The notes beneath the pieces are model-generated. The model was not told the DNA's origin. It saw nothing but the letters and a program-made list of their open reading frames with translations, and did no database searches. DNA of 64,000 nt, from positions 71,994 to 135,993 of the forward strand of contig CAZRPU010000002.1 of assembly GCA_964602055.1 (NCBI GenBank), written 5' to 3'. The stretch comes from JACPLA01 sp964602055. Its GTDB lineage: Bacteria > Bacteroidota > Ignavibacteria > UBA10030. Every line of letters starts with the position of its first letter. Within the stretch, counting starts at the first letter, position 1. Both the position numbers and the translations under genes were made by a program. Shown one piece after another: positions 49,530 to 58,663 of this stretch.

Positions 49530-50489
49530 ATGGCTCCGCTTTCTCTCGCTCCGATGACTCTCGGCGACATCTTCGACCGGTTTTTCAAGCTGATTGGCCG
49601 AACCTGGATTCGGAATCTCACGATTGCCGCAATCATCCTTGGTCCCGCTGCCCTCATCATGGCCGTCGCAGCAGACACAGGCCTCTCCGAACTCGCAGCG
49701 CTCATGCAGGAGAGGGACTACACGGATCCCTGGTCATCCGCCGAATGGTCGTCGCTGCTGGGATTCGCTCTTTGGTTTGCTCTGGGCCTCACGCTCATGA
49801 TTGTCGGAACGGTAATCGCGACCGTGGCAATAACGATCATCGGCTGCGGCGAGATCAGCGGCGAATCGCTTTCCTGGCAGGAGGCTTTGAGCAGGACCTT
49901 CCACGCCCGGGTGATGAAAGTCTTCGGTCAGTACATCATCGAAGGTTTTGCGCTGGGCTGTATTGTCATTCTGCCGTATGTCCTCCTCATTATCGGGATT
50001 GCGACTGATTCAGTTGCACTCGGTTTTCTTGGGGGCTTTCTCATTCTTGTAGCGATCCTGGCGGTGGTCTATCTCGGTATCAGTTTTGCTTTTACGGTGC
50101 CGGCCATCAGCTGGGAAGATGCCGACATTATCGAATCATTCAAGAGAAGCTGGAACCTTGTGCGGCACAACTGGTGGAGAACCTTCGGCATTCTCCTCCT
50201 CATGAGCATCATGGTGAGTTTTGCCCTCTCCATCATCATGACCCCGCTCTACATGATTGTTCTTTGGGATTTCTTCAAGGCATATTTTGAAGCAATTTCA
50301 ACGATGAGCGAAGGAGAAAACGATCCAACGATTTTCGTTGCCATGATCCAATCTCTCGGATTCGGCATTGGAATCGTAAGCGGGATTTCTTCGATTTTGC
50401 AGCTGATCGTCTCCCCGCTCTATACCGTGACCATCTATTTCGATCTTCGAGCCCGCAAGGGTGAATTTTCCCAGCCTTCCCCCGCGTGA
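49530..50489 (+). CDS. multi-pass membrane protein, GPDPase membrane-domain type
   Basis: The 319-residue protein has about six hydrophobic segments. Its opening LAPMTLGDIFDRFFKLIGRTW resembles the membrane domain found in some glycerophosphodiesterases and in stand-alone bacterial proteins of unknown role. A second family feature is the SFKRSWNLVRHNWWRTFGILLL-like segment near residues 205-226. No catalytic motif is visible. AGGAGA precedes the ATG. The next gene, a CAAX-type protease, overlaps its stop by four bases, suggesting a joint role in the membrane. Confidence 0.7.
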   Translation: MAPLSLAPMTLGDIFDRFFKLIGRTWIRNLTIAAIILGPAALIMAVAADTGLSELAALMQERDYTDPWSSAEWSSLLGFALWFALGLTLMIVGTVIATVAITIIGCGEISGESLSWQEALSRTFHARVMKVFGQYIIEGFALGCIVILPYVLLIIGIATDSVALGFLGGFLILVAILAVVYLGISFAFTVPAISWEDADIIESFKRSWNLVRHNWWRTFGILLLMSIMVSFALSIIMTPLYMIVLWDFFKAYFEAISTMSEGENDPTIFVAMIQSLGFGIGIVSGISSILQLIVSPLYTVTIYFDLRARKGEFSQPSPA

Positions 50490-51451
50490 TCGGGATGCCG
50501 AACGCCATTCCACAAGCCGTCCCCGCTGACGAAGCTCTCCGGCTCGACGGAACGTGGGAAGGAAGCGGCAGGAGCCTCAACAGCTCCGCGCTTCTCGGCC
50601 TTCTGGGCATCGGCATCGTCTATTTCAACGGTCAGTCGATTCTTGCGATGGCGGCAGTGGCCCTTGTTGCAGCTTTTGGGGGGTCACCCGGACCTTCCGG
50701 AATCTCGTTCGACGGATTTCTCCAGTCGTTTCGCATGTATGTCGAGCCTTTGCGTATCGTCATTTTCGCGACGCAGGTCGGCCTCATGCTTCTCCCGACG
50801 CTCTGGATTGTCAAGCGCTGGCACTCCTCGGATATCCGAGGCTATGTCCGGCTTACGCGGAGTTCGATCGTTGACATCATTCTCGCTGTCCTCATCACGC
50901 TCTGTCTGTTGCCTGCCGGTAATTTCATAGCCGACGAATTCACGCGCCAACTTCACATTCCCGAAAAGCTGTTGGAAATCAACGCCGAGCTTTTCACGGC
51001 TCGTTCACCGGTCGAGTTTCTCTGGCTTATTGTTGTCGTGTGCGTTACTCCGGCATTATGCGAAGAGTTGTTTTTCCGGGGATACATCCAGCGAACATTC
51101 GAGCGGACTATCGCGTGGCGAAGCTTTGTTCTCGTGGGAGTTCTCTTCGGCCTGTTTCATTTCAACCCTCTCGGACTCATTACGCTCTCCGTCCTCGGGA
51201 TCCTCTTCGGGTACTTCTATTATAGAAGCCGAAGTCTGGCACCGTCAATGGCGGCGCATTTCACCAACAATTTCGTAGCCATTTCCGTCCTCTACGGTCT
51301 TTCGGACAGCAATGGTGTCTCCGGGGGAGGGAGCATTCCACTGTGGCTGGTCGGGGTCACGCTCCCCATAGGCGCGGGCCTGCTCTATGCGTATCAACGG
51401 CTTACGGCATTTCGATTTTCTTCCTCGCGCTCCCATGAAATCAGAGCCTAA
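50486..51451 (+). CDS. CPBP (CAAX/Abi) intramembrane protease family protein
   Basis: The 321-residue membrane protein starts with GTG overlapping the previous stop (GTGA). Motif 1 is EELFFRGYIQR (the paired Glu and the Arg), motif 2 is FGLFHFNPLG with a His, and motif 3 is AAHFTNN with His and Asn, so the intramembrane catalytic set is complete. Such proteases process membrane proteins or peptides; the substrate is unknown. It overlaps the next hydrolase gene by 17 bases. Confidence 0.88.
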   Translation: MIGMPNAIPQAVPADEALRLDGTWEGSGRSLNSSALLGLLGIGIVYFNGQSILAMAAVALVAAFGGSPGPSGISFDGFLQSFRMYVEPLRIVIFATQVGLMLLPTLWIVKRWHSSDIRGYVRLTRSSIVDIILAVLITLCLLPAGNFIADEFTRQLHIPEKLLEINAELFTARSPVEFLWLIVVVCVTPALCEELFFRGYIQRTFERTIAWRSFVLVGVLFGLFHFNPLGLITLSVLGILFGYFYYRSRSLAPSMAAHFTNNFVAISVLYGLSDSNGVSGGGSIPLWLVGVTLPIGAGLLYAYQRLTAFRFSSSRSHEIRA

Positions 51452-52295
51452 AACCTGGAAGCAATGGCTTCTTTCCATTTTCATCGCGATTGCAACGGCA
51501 CTTATCTTTTGGACGGTGGTCATCGTGGTCTTTGAAGAAAAATTCATTTTTTTCCCCTCTGTCTATCCCGATGGGGTGTACGAAGCGGAACAGCGGGCGC
51601 TGAATCCGGAAGATCATTTTTTTAGCACCGCCGACGGTGTCCGACTCCATGCATGGTTTCTTCGCTCTCCCAGTCCGATCGGGACCATGGTTCATTTTCA
51701 TGGCAATGCGGGCAACCTCTCGCACCGCGGAGAAATTCTCCGAAGGCTTCGCGCTGTGGGGTTTCACGTCTTCATTTTTGACTATCGGGGATACGGAAAA
51801 AGCCAAGGTTCACCCGACGAAGCCGGCGTCTACGCCGATGGCCTCGCTGCCGTACAATACGTGACAACTCTTGAAGGCGTCGACTCCACGAGACTCTTCT
51901 ATTTTGGCTCGAGCCTCGGCGGAGCGATTGCTGTTGATGCTGCAACCCATGTTCCGCCCGCTGCGATGATCCTTGAATCAACATTCTCTTCGGCGTTTGA
52001 TGTCGCCGCACACGCGTACCCGTTTCTCCCTGCCCGCTTCTTCCTGCGGTCGCAATTCGATTCCGAGACGAAGATCCGCACGCTCAGAATGCCGCTCCTG
52101 TTCCTTCACGGAACGCAGGATTCGATCATCCCGATCGAACTCGGCCGCAAGCTCTTTGAAGCCGCTCATACCCCCAAGCGGTTCGAAGAGGTCCAGGGTG
52201 CCGGCCACAACGACATGTTTTTTGTTGGAGGAGCGGAATACACGGAACGATTCCGATCCTTCTGCCTCGAGTCCCGGTCAACACCCGCCAACTGA
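51435..52295 (+). CDS. membrane-anchored alpha/beta hydrolase
   Basis: The ATG at 51435 gives 286 residues: one N-terminal membrane segment (about 12-33), then a serine aminopeptidase S33/YqkD-like alpha/beta hydrolase. FHGNAGNLSHR is the oxyanion loop, GSSLGGAIA holds the nucleophile Ser, HGTQDSIIP the acid and GAGHNDMF the catalytic His. The catalytic part should face the periplasm or remain at the inner membrane; the substrate could be an ester or lipid. The 193 bases after it hold no feature I can support. Confidence 0.85.
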   Translation: MKSEPKTWKQWLLSIFIAIATALIFWTVVIVVFEEKFIFFPSVYPDGVYEAEQRALNPEDHFFSTADGVRLHAWFLRSPSPIGTMVHFHGNAGNLSHRGEILRRLRAVGFHVFIFDYRGYGKSQGSPDEAGVYADGLAAVQYVTTLEGVDSTRLFYFGSSLGGAIAVDAATHVPPAAMILESTFSSAFDVAAHAYPFLPARFFLRSQFDSETKIRTLRMPLLFLHGTQDSIIPIELGRKLFEAAHTPKRFEEVQGAGHNDMFFVGGAEYTERFRSFCLESRSTPAN

Positions 52296-52488
52296 ACCGC
52301 AACCTTTTTCTCTTTCTCCAAGTCTAATGTGAATGCCGCCGCGGTGCAGGATCTCCTTCCTGCGCCTCTGAACAGCCTCATCGGAATTCGGGCGCTGTAA
52401 CCTTCGCTGAGGCGTTTCGTAAGAACAGTATCTCCATCCGCCGAATCTTCGCAACGATATGACTATTCTCTCACTTCGAGGTTCTGTT

Positions 52489-53592
52489 ATGAAAAGAGTA
52501 ATGAGAAAGAAAGTGCTTATTCCCACAACCCTCGTTCTTGCCCTGGTGGTAGGAGGCCTGTTCATTTTCGGGGGTTCAAATGACTCCGCAGAAAATGCCC
52601 TGCCGCGCATCAAGGTCGCCAAAGGGACGATCGTCGACAAAGCACTTGCTGTCGGGACCATCGAGCCCGAAAACGAGATATCCGTCAAATCGAAAGTGAC
52701 CGGCGTGGTGAAGAGAATCTATGCCGATGTCGGAATTTTTGTCAAGGCCGGAGATCCGTTACTGGAAGTCAAACCCGATCCCACGCCCCTGGAGCTCGCG
52801 GATGCAAAGAGGCAGGTTGAACTGAAGGAAGTCGATATCGCCAACCTCAACAAAGAAAAAGTCCGGCAGGAATCCCTGTTCAAGAGCCAATTGATTTCCA
52901 ACAAGGATTACGAAGACTTCGAGAAGCGCTACGACGAATCGGTGCTGCAACTCAAGATTGCCAGAGAAAAACTTGCTCTGCTCGAGAGCGGACGGGTGAC
53001 GATCGGTGACACGGAAATCGAGTCGATCATCAAAGCGCCGATTGACGGATATGTCCTTAGCCGCACGGTGGAAGTCGGCGATCCTGTCACGCCTCTCACA
53101 ACCTTTCAGGAAGGAACGGTTCTTATGAAGATGGCCAACATGGAGCGCCTCATCTTCAAGGGGACGGTGGATGAGATTGATGTCGGAAGATTGAAGGAAG
53201 GGATGGAAACGGATCTGAAGGTCGGTGCCCTCCCCGGCGATACGGTCAGGGGTGTGCTGCGGAAGATCTGGCTGAAGGCGGAAAAAAAGGACAATGCGAC
53301 GGTTTTCCCCATTGAAATTCTCATTCCCAGAACGCATACGTCCGTGTTGCGGGCGGGGTATTCCGCCAATGCGAGTATCATCATCAACAAGAAAACCGAC
53401 GTGCTCATGATTCCCGAACGTACTGTCACATTCAGAAATGATTCGGCCTTCGTAAAAATCTCCCTCGGGCCGCAAAAGGATGAGGAGCGGCTGATCAAGA
53501 CGGGCCTCAGCGACGCGATCAACATTGAGGTGCGCGAAGGTCTGAAAGAGGGGGATGAAGTTGTCGAGAAGCCGGTCAAGAAAATAGAATAG
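52489..53592 (+). CDS. periplasmic adaptor protein of MacA/HlyD type
   Basis: The ATG at 52489, with GAGG seven bases upstream, gives 367 residues. An N-terminal anchor helix (about 8-25) precedes a lipoyl-like half (VKSKVTGVVKRIYADVGIFVKAGDPLLEV), a coiled hairpin (about 95-150), the second lipoyl half (IKAPIDGYVLSR) and beta-barrel parts. These adaptors link an inner-membrane transporter to an outer-membrane channel. The two following genes are MacB-type permeases, so it is the MacA part of that exporter. Confidence 0.92.
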   Translation: MKRVMRKKVLIPTTLVLALVVGGLFIFGGSNDSAENALPRIKVAKGTIVDKALAVGTIEPENEISVKSKVTGVVKRIYADVGIFVKAGDPLLEVKPDPTPLELADAKRQVELKEVDIANLNKEKVRQESLFKSQLISNKDYEDFEKRYDESVLQLKIAREKLALLESGRVTIGDTEIESIIKAPIDGYVLSRTVEVGDPVTPLTTFQEGTVLMKMANMERLIFKGTVDEIDVGRLKEGMETDLKVGALPGDTVRGVLRKIWLKAEKKDNATVFPIEILIPRTHTSVLRAGYSANASIIINKKTDVLMIPERTVTFRNDSAFVKISLGPQKDEERLIKTGLSDAINIEVREGLKEGDEVVEKPVKKIE

Positions 53593-53621
53593 GGTCCTCG
53601 TACTTCCGAGGGCTCTCGTCC

Positions 53622-54854
53622 ATGGATCAACTCACAACTGTCATAACGGAATTCTTTCTCGATCTCCGAGCGCAGAAGCTTCGGGCGTTTCTCACGATGT
53701 TCGGCATTATTTGGGGGACCGTCGCTATCATCGTGCTGATTGCATTCGGGGTCGGGTTCAAAAAGCAAATGTCGGTCAACATGCACGGCATTGGCGAAAG
53801 CATTGCCATCATGTTTCCCGGCAAAACCACGAAACCATGGGAGGGGTTTGGCACGGGCAGACGGGTCAGCTTCATGGAAGATGACGTACGCCTCCTCGCT
53901 TCCCAGGTCCGGGAGCTCGAGGCAATCAGTCCCGAATACTCGCGGCGCGTCCCCACGCGGGTCGGGGAAAACATTCTGAACCCGCTCGTCTCGGGCGTTA
54001 TTCCCGTCTACGCGGACATGAGAAATATCATTCCCGAACCAGGGGGCCGGTTTCTGAACGATCTCGACCTCCAACACCGGCGGCGCGTCGCCCTGATCGG
54101 GAACAAGGTCAAGGACTTTCTCTTTGGGCAGACTGATCCTGTGGGGCGCGTAATCTACATCGGCGAGGTTCCATTCACAGTCATTGGCGTCATGCAGGTC
54201 AAGACGCAGAACTCATCGTATAACGCACGTGACCGCGACCGCGTCTTCATTCCTGCCAGCACCTACGGAAGCGTTTTCGGCGCGATCTATCTGAACAATA
54301 TCATTTATAAGGTGAGCGATCCTACCATTGCAGAAGAGGTGAATGCAAAAGTTCGCGGCGTTCTGGGAAAGAGGTACCGCTTCGATCCCGAAGACGAAGA
54401 CGCCGTTTGGATCTGGGATACATCCCGTTTCGACAAGTTTATTTTTTACTTCTTTCTGGGATTCAACATCTTCATGGGCCTGATCGGCAGCTTCACCCTT
54501 GGTGTCGCGGGCCTTGGGGTTGCCAATATCATGTTTATCGTCGTCCAGGAACGTATCAAGGAAATCGGAGTGAAACGCGCGGTCGGGGCAAAACGATCGA
54601 ATATCCTCTTCCAATTTTTCATGGAAACGTTTTTCATTGTCTTCCTTGGATCGTTTGTCGGCTTTCTCATAGCGTATGGAATTATCGAGCTCATGCAGCT
54701 CATCCCGATCAAGGAATTTGTCGGTACGCCCGTGCTTTCCATGGATGTTGTCCTTGTCACGGTAACCATCCTCACGCTTGTCGGGCTTGCCGCGGGACTG
54801 ATGCCTGCACGCCGGGCGGCTAATCTGGACGTCGTCGAGTGCCTGAGGTCATGA
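53622..54854 (+). CDS. MacB-type ABC transporter permease, first copy
   Basis: The 410-residue protein has the FtsX/MacB permease layout: one N-terminal helix (about 22-45), a periplasmic domain (about 50-275) and three C-terminal helices (about 285-400) with the VVQERIKEIGVKRAVGAKRSNI coupling segment. MacB itself carries an N-terminal ATPase; this protein does not, and no ATPase gene is adjacent. It starts 29 bases after the adaptor gene. Substrate unknown (such systems move peptides, lipoproteins or antibiotics). Confidence 0.92.
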   Translation: MDQLTTVITEFFLDLRAQKLRAFLTMFGIIWGTVAIIVLIAFGVGFKKQMSVNMHGIGESIAIMFPGKTTKPWEGFGTGRRVSFMEDDVRLLASQVRELEAISPEYSRRVPTRVGENILNPLVSGVIPVYADMRNIIPEPGGRFLNDLDLQHRRRVALIGNKVKDFLFGQTDPVGRVIYIGEVPFTVIGVMQVKTQNSSYNARDRDRVFIPASTYGSVFGAIYLNNIIYKVSDPTIAEEVNAKVRGVLGKRYRFDPEDEDAVWIWDTSRFDKFIFYFFLGFNIFMGLIGSFTLGVAGLGVANIMFIVVQERIKEIGVKRAVGAKRSNILFQFFMETFFIVFLGSFVGFLIAYGIIELMQLIPIKEFVGTPVLSMDVVLVTVTILTLVGLAAGLMPARRAANLDVVECLRS

Positions 54855-54926
54855 ATTCCATTGCTGCAGTCTTGATACGGTTGATCACCGGGCGCCGATG
54901 TTCCATTTCAACATTGTCCCTCATCT

Positions 54927-56168
54927 ATGTGGCTTGAACTTCTTAAAGATTTTCTTTCCGACCTTCGGGCGCACCGTACACGTGCGATCCTGACTCTCGC
55001 GGCGATAACCTGGGGAACTGTTGCCGTGGTTCTCCTCCTTTCCTTTGGTGAGGGGCTTGGGACCCAAATGATGAACGGTCTCCTCAACGCGGGTGATCGG
55101 ATCATTATTGTGTACGGCGGAGAAACGGGGCTTACGTACGAGGGACTGCCCAAAGGGCGGCGCATCCGGCTTGTCGAAGATGATGTTGATCTCCTCGAAC
55201 GGATCATCCCGGCAATCGATATGATAACGCCTCAATACCGGAAGAACGTCACGTTAACATACGGAAAGTATTCTGTGACGACCGAATGCGAAGGCGTGAA
55301 TCCGTTTTTCGAAGAGATGCGGCGAATGTACCCTGTCGAGGGCGGCAGGTTTCTCAATGAGATCGATGTGACCCAGCAGCGACGCGTGCTCTTTCTCGGA
55401 GAGATTATTGCAAAAGAGATATTCAAAGATGAGAATCCTGTCGGAAAGACCATACTCGTCGACGATGTCCCTTTCACCATGGTCGGAGTAATGCAGAAAA
55501 AACTCCAGACTTCCAGCAACAACGGCCCCGACACACGGCGGGCCATCATGCCCTACTCCACGTTCAGAACCTCCTACGGCAACGTTTTTGTCAACAGCAT
55601 CGTGGTCCGTCCGACCGATCCCAGCAAGCAACTCGAGGTGAAGGCGGATCTCTATAAAATCCTGGGAAGGAAATACAGGTTCGATCCCGATGACGAAAGG
55701 GCATTGGGAATCTGGGACTTCATCGAGAACGAGAAAACGAGCAGAAAGATCGCGCTCGGAGTTTCGATTTTTCTCTTTTCTGTCGGTTTCCTCACTCTTC
55801 TGATTGCCGGAGTCGGCGTGGCAAATGTGATGTATGTGGTCGTGAAGGAACGAACGCGCGAAATCGGCATTAAAATGGCTCTGGGCGCACGGCGGAGGTA
55901 TATCCTTGCGCAATTTATTTTTGAAGCGCTGTTTCTCGCTTTCATCGGCGGCTCCCTGGGCCTCCTCTTTTCCTATGGCGTCGTTTCGGGGATTCGGCTG
56001 ATTCCTTCGGACGACGGCGCCATGCAATTTCTCGGCAAGCCTATCCTCTCCGCAAGCACAACACTCCTGACAACGGGCATTCTCTCTCTCATCGGTTTGA
56101 TGGCAGGTTTCTTTCCCGCAAGAAAAGCCGCAAGTGTCGATCCCGTGGAATCACTGCGCTACGAATAA
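54927..56168 (+). CDS. MacB-type ABC transporter permease, second copy
   Basis: The 413-residue protein has the same plan as its neighbour and shares matching segments, for example a RFDPDDERALGIWD block where the neighbour has RFDPEDEDAVWIWD, and a VVKERTREIGIKMALGARRRYI coupling segment. The pair probably arose by tandem duplication and could form a heterodimer. It also lacks an ATPase part. A gap of 72 bases separates the two permease genes. Confidence 0.92.
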   Translation: MWLELLKDFLSDLRAHRTRAILTLAAITWGTVAVVLLLSFGEGLGTQMMNGLLNAGDRIIIVYGGETGLTYEGLPKGRRIRLVEDDVDLLERIIPAIDMITPQYRKNVTLTYGKYSVTTECEGVNPFFEEMRRMYPVEGGRFLNEIDVTQQRRVLFLGEIIAKEIFKDENPVGKTILVDDVPFTMVGVMQKKLQTSSNNGPDTRRAIMPYSTFRTSYGNVFVNSIVVRPTDPSKQLEVKADLYKILGRKYRFDPDDERALGIWDFIENEKTSRKIALGVSIFLFSVGFLTLLIAGVGVANVMYVVVKERTREIGIKMALGARRRYILAQFIFEALFLAFIGGSLGLLFSYGVVSGIRLIPSDDGAMQFLGKPILSASTTLLTTGILSLIGLMAGFFPARKAASVDPVESLRYE

Positions 56169-56273
56169 CGGCGGCGGCGTTCTTGTACCGAAAATGCTGC
56201 GGAATCAAACCTTTTGCTCAATTGTTGTATCTTACCCGACGGATACGCCGTCCCACCTTCACCGGAGGCCTTC

Positions 56274-57161
56274 ATGAAGCCCATTCTCGTTGCATTGCTT
56301 GCTGTTGCGCTGACATCCGATGCACAGACGCATTCGGGCCGTACAAACCGGATTGTCACTGCTGCATGGGTTGCAGAGCATTTGAATGACCGGGACCTTG
56401 TGCTCCTTCACTCGGGATGGACCAGGGGAGGCTATAAGAATGAACATATCCCCGGTGCCCGCTTCCTCTGGCTGAACGGGTTCGCCCAGGGAACCCCGGA
56501 CCTCAGTACGGAACTTCCCGAGCCGGGGAGAGCCGAATCGATGCTGAAGGAGCTCGGCATTACAAACGAATCAAGGATTGTGGTGTACTTCGAGAACCAG
56601 AGCGTGACAATGACCGCGCGCATGATTCTGACGTTCGACTACCTCGGGCTCGGGGACCGCGTTTCATTTATGGACGGCGGTATCGAGGCCTGGAAACGCG
56701 AGGGGCGGCCGGTAACGAAGGATATTCCCCGCGTTGCCAACGGTTCGTTCAAGCCGGTGCTGCATCCCGAATTCATTGCAGACGCTGAGTGGATCAAGGC
56801 CAATCTCGGAAAAACCGGTGTGACCGTCATTGACGCCCGCTCGGCCCGCTTCTATTCGGGGACCGATGTGGGATCTTCCCGCCCCGGCCACATTCCGGGA
56901 GCGGTGAATATCCCCTTTACCACTGTCATGGATTCAACGAGTTCTTTCCTTCCGGTGGATTCGTTGCGGCAATTGTTTGTCAAGGCGGGCGTACAGCCGG
57001 GGAACAAGGTCGTGACCTACTGCCATGTGGGACAACAGGCGTCACTGATCTACTTCGTAGCGCGACTTCTGGGTTACGAGGCGCGTCTGTATGACGGGTC
57101 GTTCGAAGATTGGAGCAGCAGACTGGAACTTCCTGTCGACAATCCGGCAGAAAAGAAATAA
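56274..57161 (+). CDS. exported tandem-rhodanese sulfurtransferase
   Basis: The ATG at 56274, preceded by GGAGG, gives 295 residues with a short signal peptide (about 1-17). Two rhodanese domains follow (about 25-145 and 165-290). Only the second has the active Cys (Cys250 in VVTYCHVGQQAS); the first has VVYFENQS, the usual inactive half. It should transfer sulfur from thiosulfate or 3-mercaptopyruvate in the periplasm. It is the first gene of a tight five-gene sulfur operon. Confidence 0.92.
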   Translation: MKPILVALLAVALTSDAQTHSGRTNRIVTAAWVAEHLNDRDLVLLHSGWTRGGYKNEHIPGARFLWLNGFAQGTPDLSTELPEPGRAESMLKELGITNESRIVVYFENQSVTMTARMILTFDYLGLGDRVSFMDGGIEAWKREGRPVTKDIPRVANGSFKPVLHPEFIADAEWIKANLGKTGVTVIDARSARFYSGTDVGSSRPGHIPGAVNIPFTTVMDSTSSFLPVDSLRQLFVKAGVQPGNKVVTYCHVGQQASLIYFVARLLGYEARLYDGSFEDWSSRLELPVDNPAEKK

Positions 57162-57162
57162 A

Positions 57163-57498
57163 ATGTCGGCTCAATTCCTCGCTGCCATCCTCCTGCTCAT
57201 AGCATCGCAGGAGAATGATCTTCCGCAAACCAGGGAGAAGGCGACGAAATCCGCGCATCCGGCGCAGGTAACATTCACCGAAACCATCGGACCTCTTCTC
57301 AAAGAGCATTGTTCACCCTGTCACTTTGAAGGAGGAAAGATTTATGATGAATATCCCTTCGATCGTTATGAGACCGCCCGTGAACTGGGGAAAAAGCTGA
57401 ATACGAGGCTGAAGGGAGAGAATGCTGCTCTCGTGATTCGTTGGGTCGAGCAGGGTTCTCCGGACAAGTCGGGCGAACACAGGAGTCAACCGCGATGA
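57163..57498 (+). CDS. small exported c-type cytochrome-like protein
   Basis: The 111-residue protein has a signal-like hydrophobic start (about 1-15) and one heme-attachment motif CSPCH at residues 50-54, inside an IGPLLKEHCSPCHFEGGK context as in short cytochrome c domains. No Met follows the motif, so the usual sixth heme ligand is missing and another ligand, or none, must be used. It lies one base after the rhodanese gene and overlaps the transporter gene (ATGA). An electron-transfer role for periplasmic sulfur chemistry is inference. Confidence 0.78.
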   Translation: MSAQFLAAILLLIASQENDLPQTREKATKSAHPAQVTFTETIGPLLKEHCSPCHFEGGKIYDEYPFDRYETARELGKKLNTRLKGENAALVIRWVEQGSPDKSGEHRSQPR

Positions 57499-58064
57499 AG
57501 GCCGGCAGGATTCAGAACTTCTTCGGCGGATCCCTGATACGCATCCCCTCCTCTCCTGCACCCTATGGAAGTCCTTATCTGGCCGGGATCGGCCTTGGCC
57601 TCGTTCTTCTCGCTGCGTTTGTCATCATGGGGCGAGGACTTGGCGCCACAGGAGCGTTCACTTCGATCGTTGTTGCCGGCGTCAGCCAGGTGGCGCCTGA
57701 TCATGCCCGGGCGAGCGAGTACTATTCTCCTTTTCTCGGCGATGGAACAACCAGTCCGCTCAAAGATTGGCTTGTTTTTGAAATCATGGGCGTCGTTGTC
57801 GGCGGTTTTCTTTCCGGATTCCTTGCAGGTCGCGTCAGAAAGAGCGTCGAAAAGGGGCCTCGCATTTCAGTCAACGGAAGGATGGCATACGCTTTTTTCG
57901 GGGGACTCACCATGGGGTTCGGCGCGAGGCTCGCAAGGGGATGCACGAGCGGACAAGCATTGACCGGCGGCGCCCTTATGAGCCTTGGAAGCTGGGTGTT
58001 TATCCTCGCCGTTTTCGCCAGCGCTTACGCTGTGGCGTATCTTGTGCGGAAGGAATGGACATGA
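57495..58064 (+). CDS. YeeE/YedE family transporter, first half
   Basis: The ATG at 57495 gives 189 residues with about five membrane segments, equal to the N-terminal part of YeeE/YedE (TsuA) sulfur transporters. The conserved Cys lies in LARGCTSGQALTGG near residue 140. TsuA takes up thiosulfate through a Cys-lined path. Here the transporter is split over two overlapping genes; both halves must join to form a full channel. Coupled at both ends by ATGA overlaps. Confidence 0.88.
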   Translation: MKAGRIQNFFGGSLIRIPSSPAPYGSPYLAGIGLGLVLLAAFVIMGRGLGATGAFTSIVVAGVSQVAPDHARASEYYSPFLGDGTTSPLKDWLVFEIMGVVVGGFLSGFLAGRVRKSVEKGPRISVNGRMAYAFFGGLTMGFGARLARGCTSGQALTGGALMSLGSWVFILAVFASAYAVAYLVRKEWT

Positions 58065-58663
58065 ATGCTCCCTTTCACCAAACGCTCGCGTTGGGTGTCG
58101 ATACCGGCCTTCTGATCGGATTTCTCCTCGGCATCGGGTTCGGATTTTTCCTCGAGCGCGCGGGGTTCGGAAGCGCCAGGAAACTCGCCGCTCAGTTCTA
58201 TCTTACAGATTTGACAGTCTTCAAAGTGATGTTTACTGCGGTTGTCACGGCACTGCTGGGAATGTTCTGGCTGTCCTGGATTGGCTTCCTCGATCTGTCG
58301 CAGGTCCACCTTCTTCCCAGCTATCCCCTTCCCCAGGCCGTTGGCGGGGTCATTTTCGGCATCGGCTTTGTCACCGGCGGGTATTGCCCCGGAACAGCTT
58401 GTGTTGCAACATCTACAGGAAAACTGGATGGCATGGTTCACCTTCTGGGCATGATCACGGGCATCGTTCTGTTCGGCGAGGCCTTTCCCCTTTTCAGAGA
58501 CTTCTATCAATCAACCTCTCTCGGCGAGGTGACATTGGGAAATTTTTTTGGAATTCCGGAAAATGTCATGGTCTTTATCATTGTTGTTCTTGCCGTTGCA
58601 GGATTCCTTGCGGCGGAACACATTGAAAAACGATTTGCCCACAAACATCCGGCCGAGTCATGA
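58061..58663 (+). CDS. YeeE/YedE family transporter, second half
   Basis: The 200-residue membrane protein supplies the other half of the split sulfur transporter. It has about five membrane segments, and its key motif GGYCPGTACVATSTGK (about 106-121) carries two Cys. It overlaps the first half upstream and the rhodanese downstream by four bases each. Thiosulfate is the likely cargo by family analogy. Confidence 0.88.
   Translation: MNAPFHQTLALGVDTGLLIGFLLGIGFGFFLERAGFGSARKLAAQFYLTDLTVFKVMFTAVVTALLGMFWLSWIGFLDLSQVHLLPSYPLPQAVGGVIFGIGFVTGGYCPGTACVATSTGKLDGMVHLLGMITGIVLFGEAFPLFRDFYQSTSLGEVTLGNFFGIPENVMVFIIVVLAVAGFLAAEHIEKRFAHKHPAES

Noticed and set aside
52296..52488. Short open frames between the hydrolase and adaptor genes
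   Set aside because: None has a ribosome binding site or recognisable sequence; the gap shows no structure I can support.
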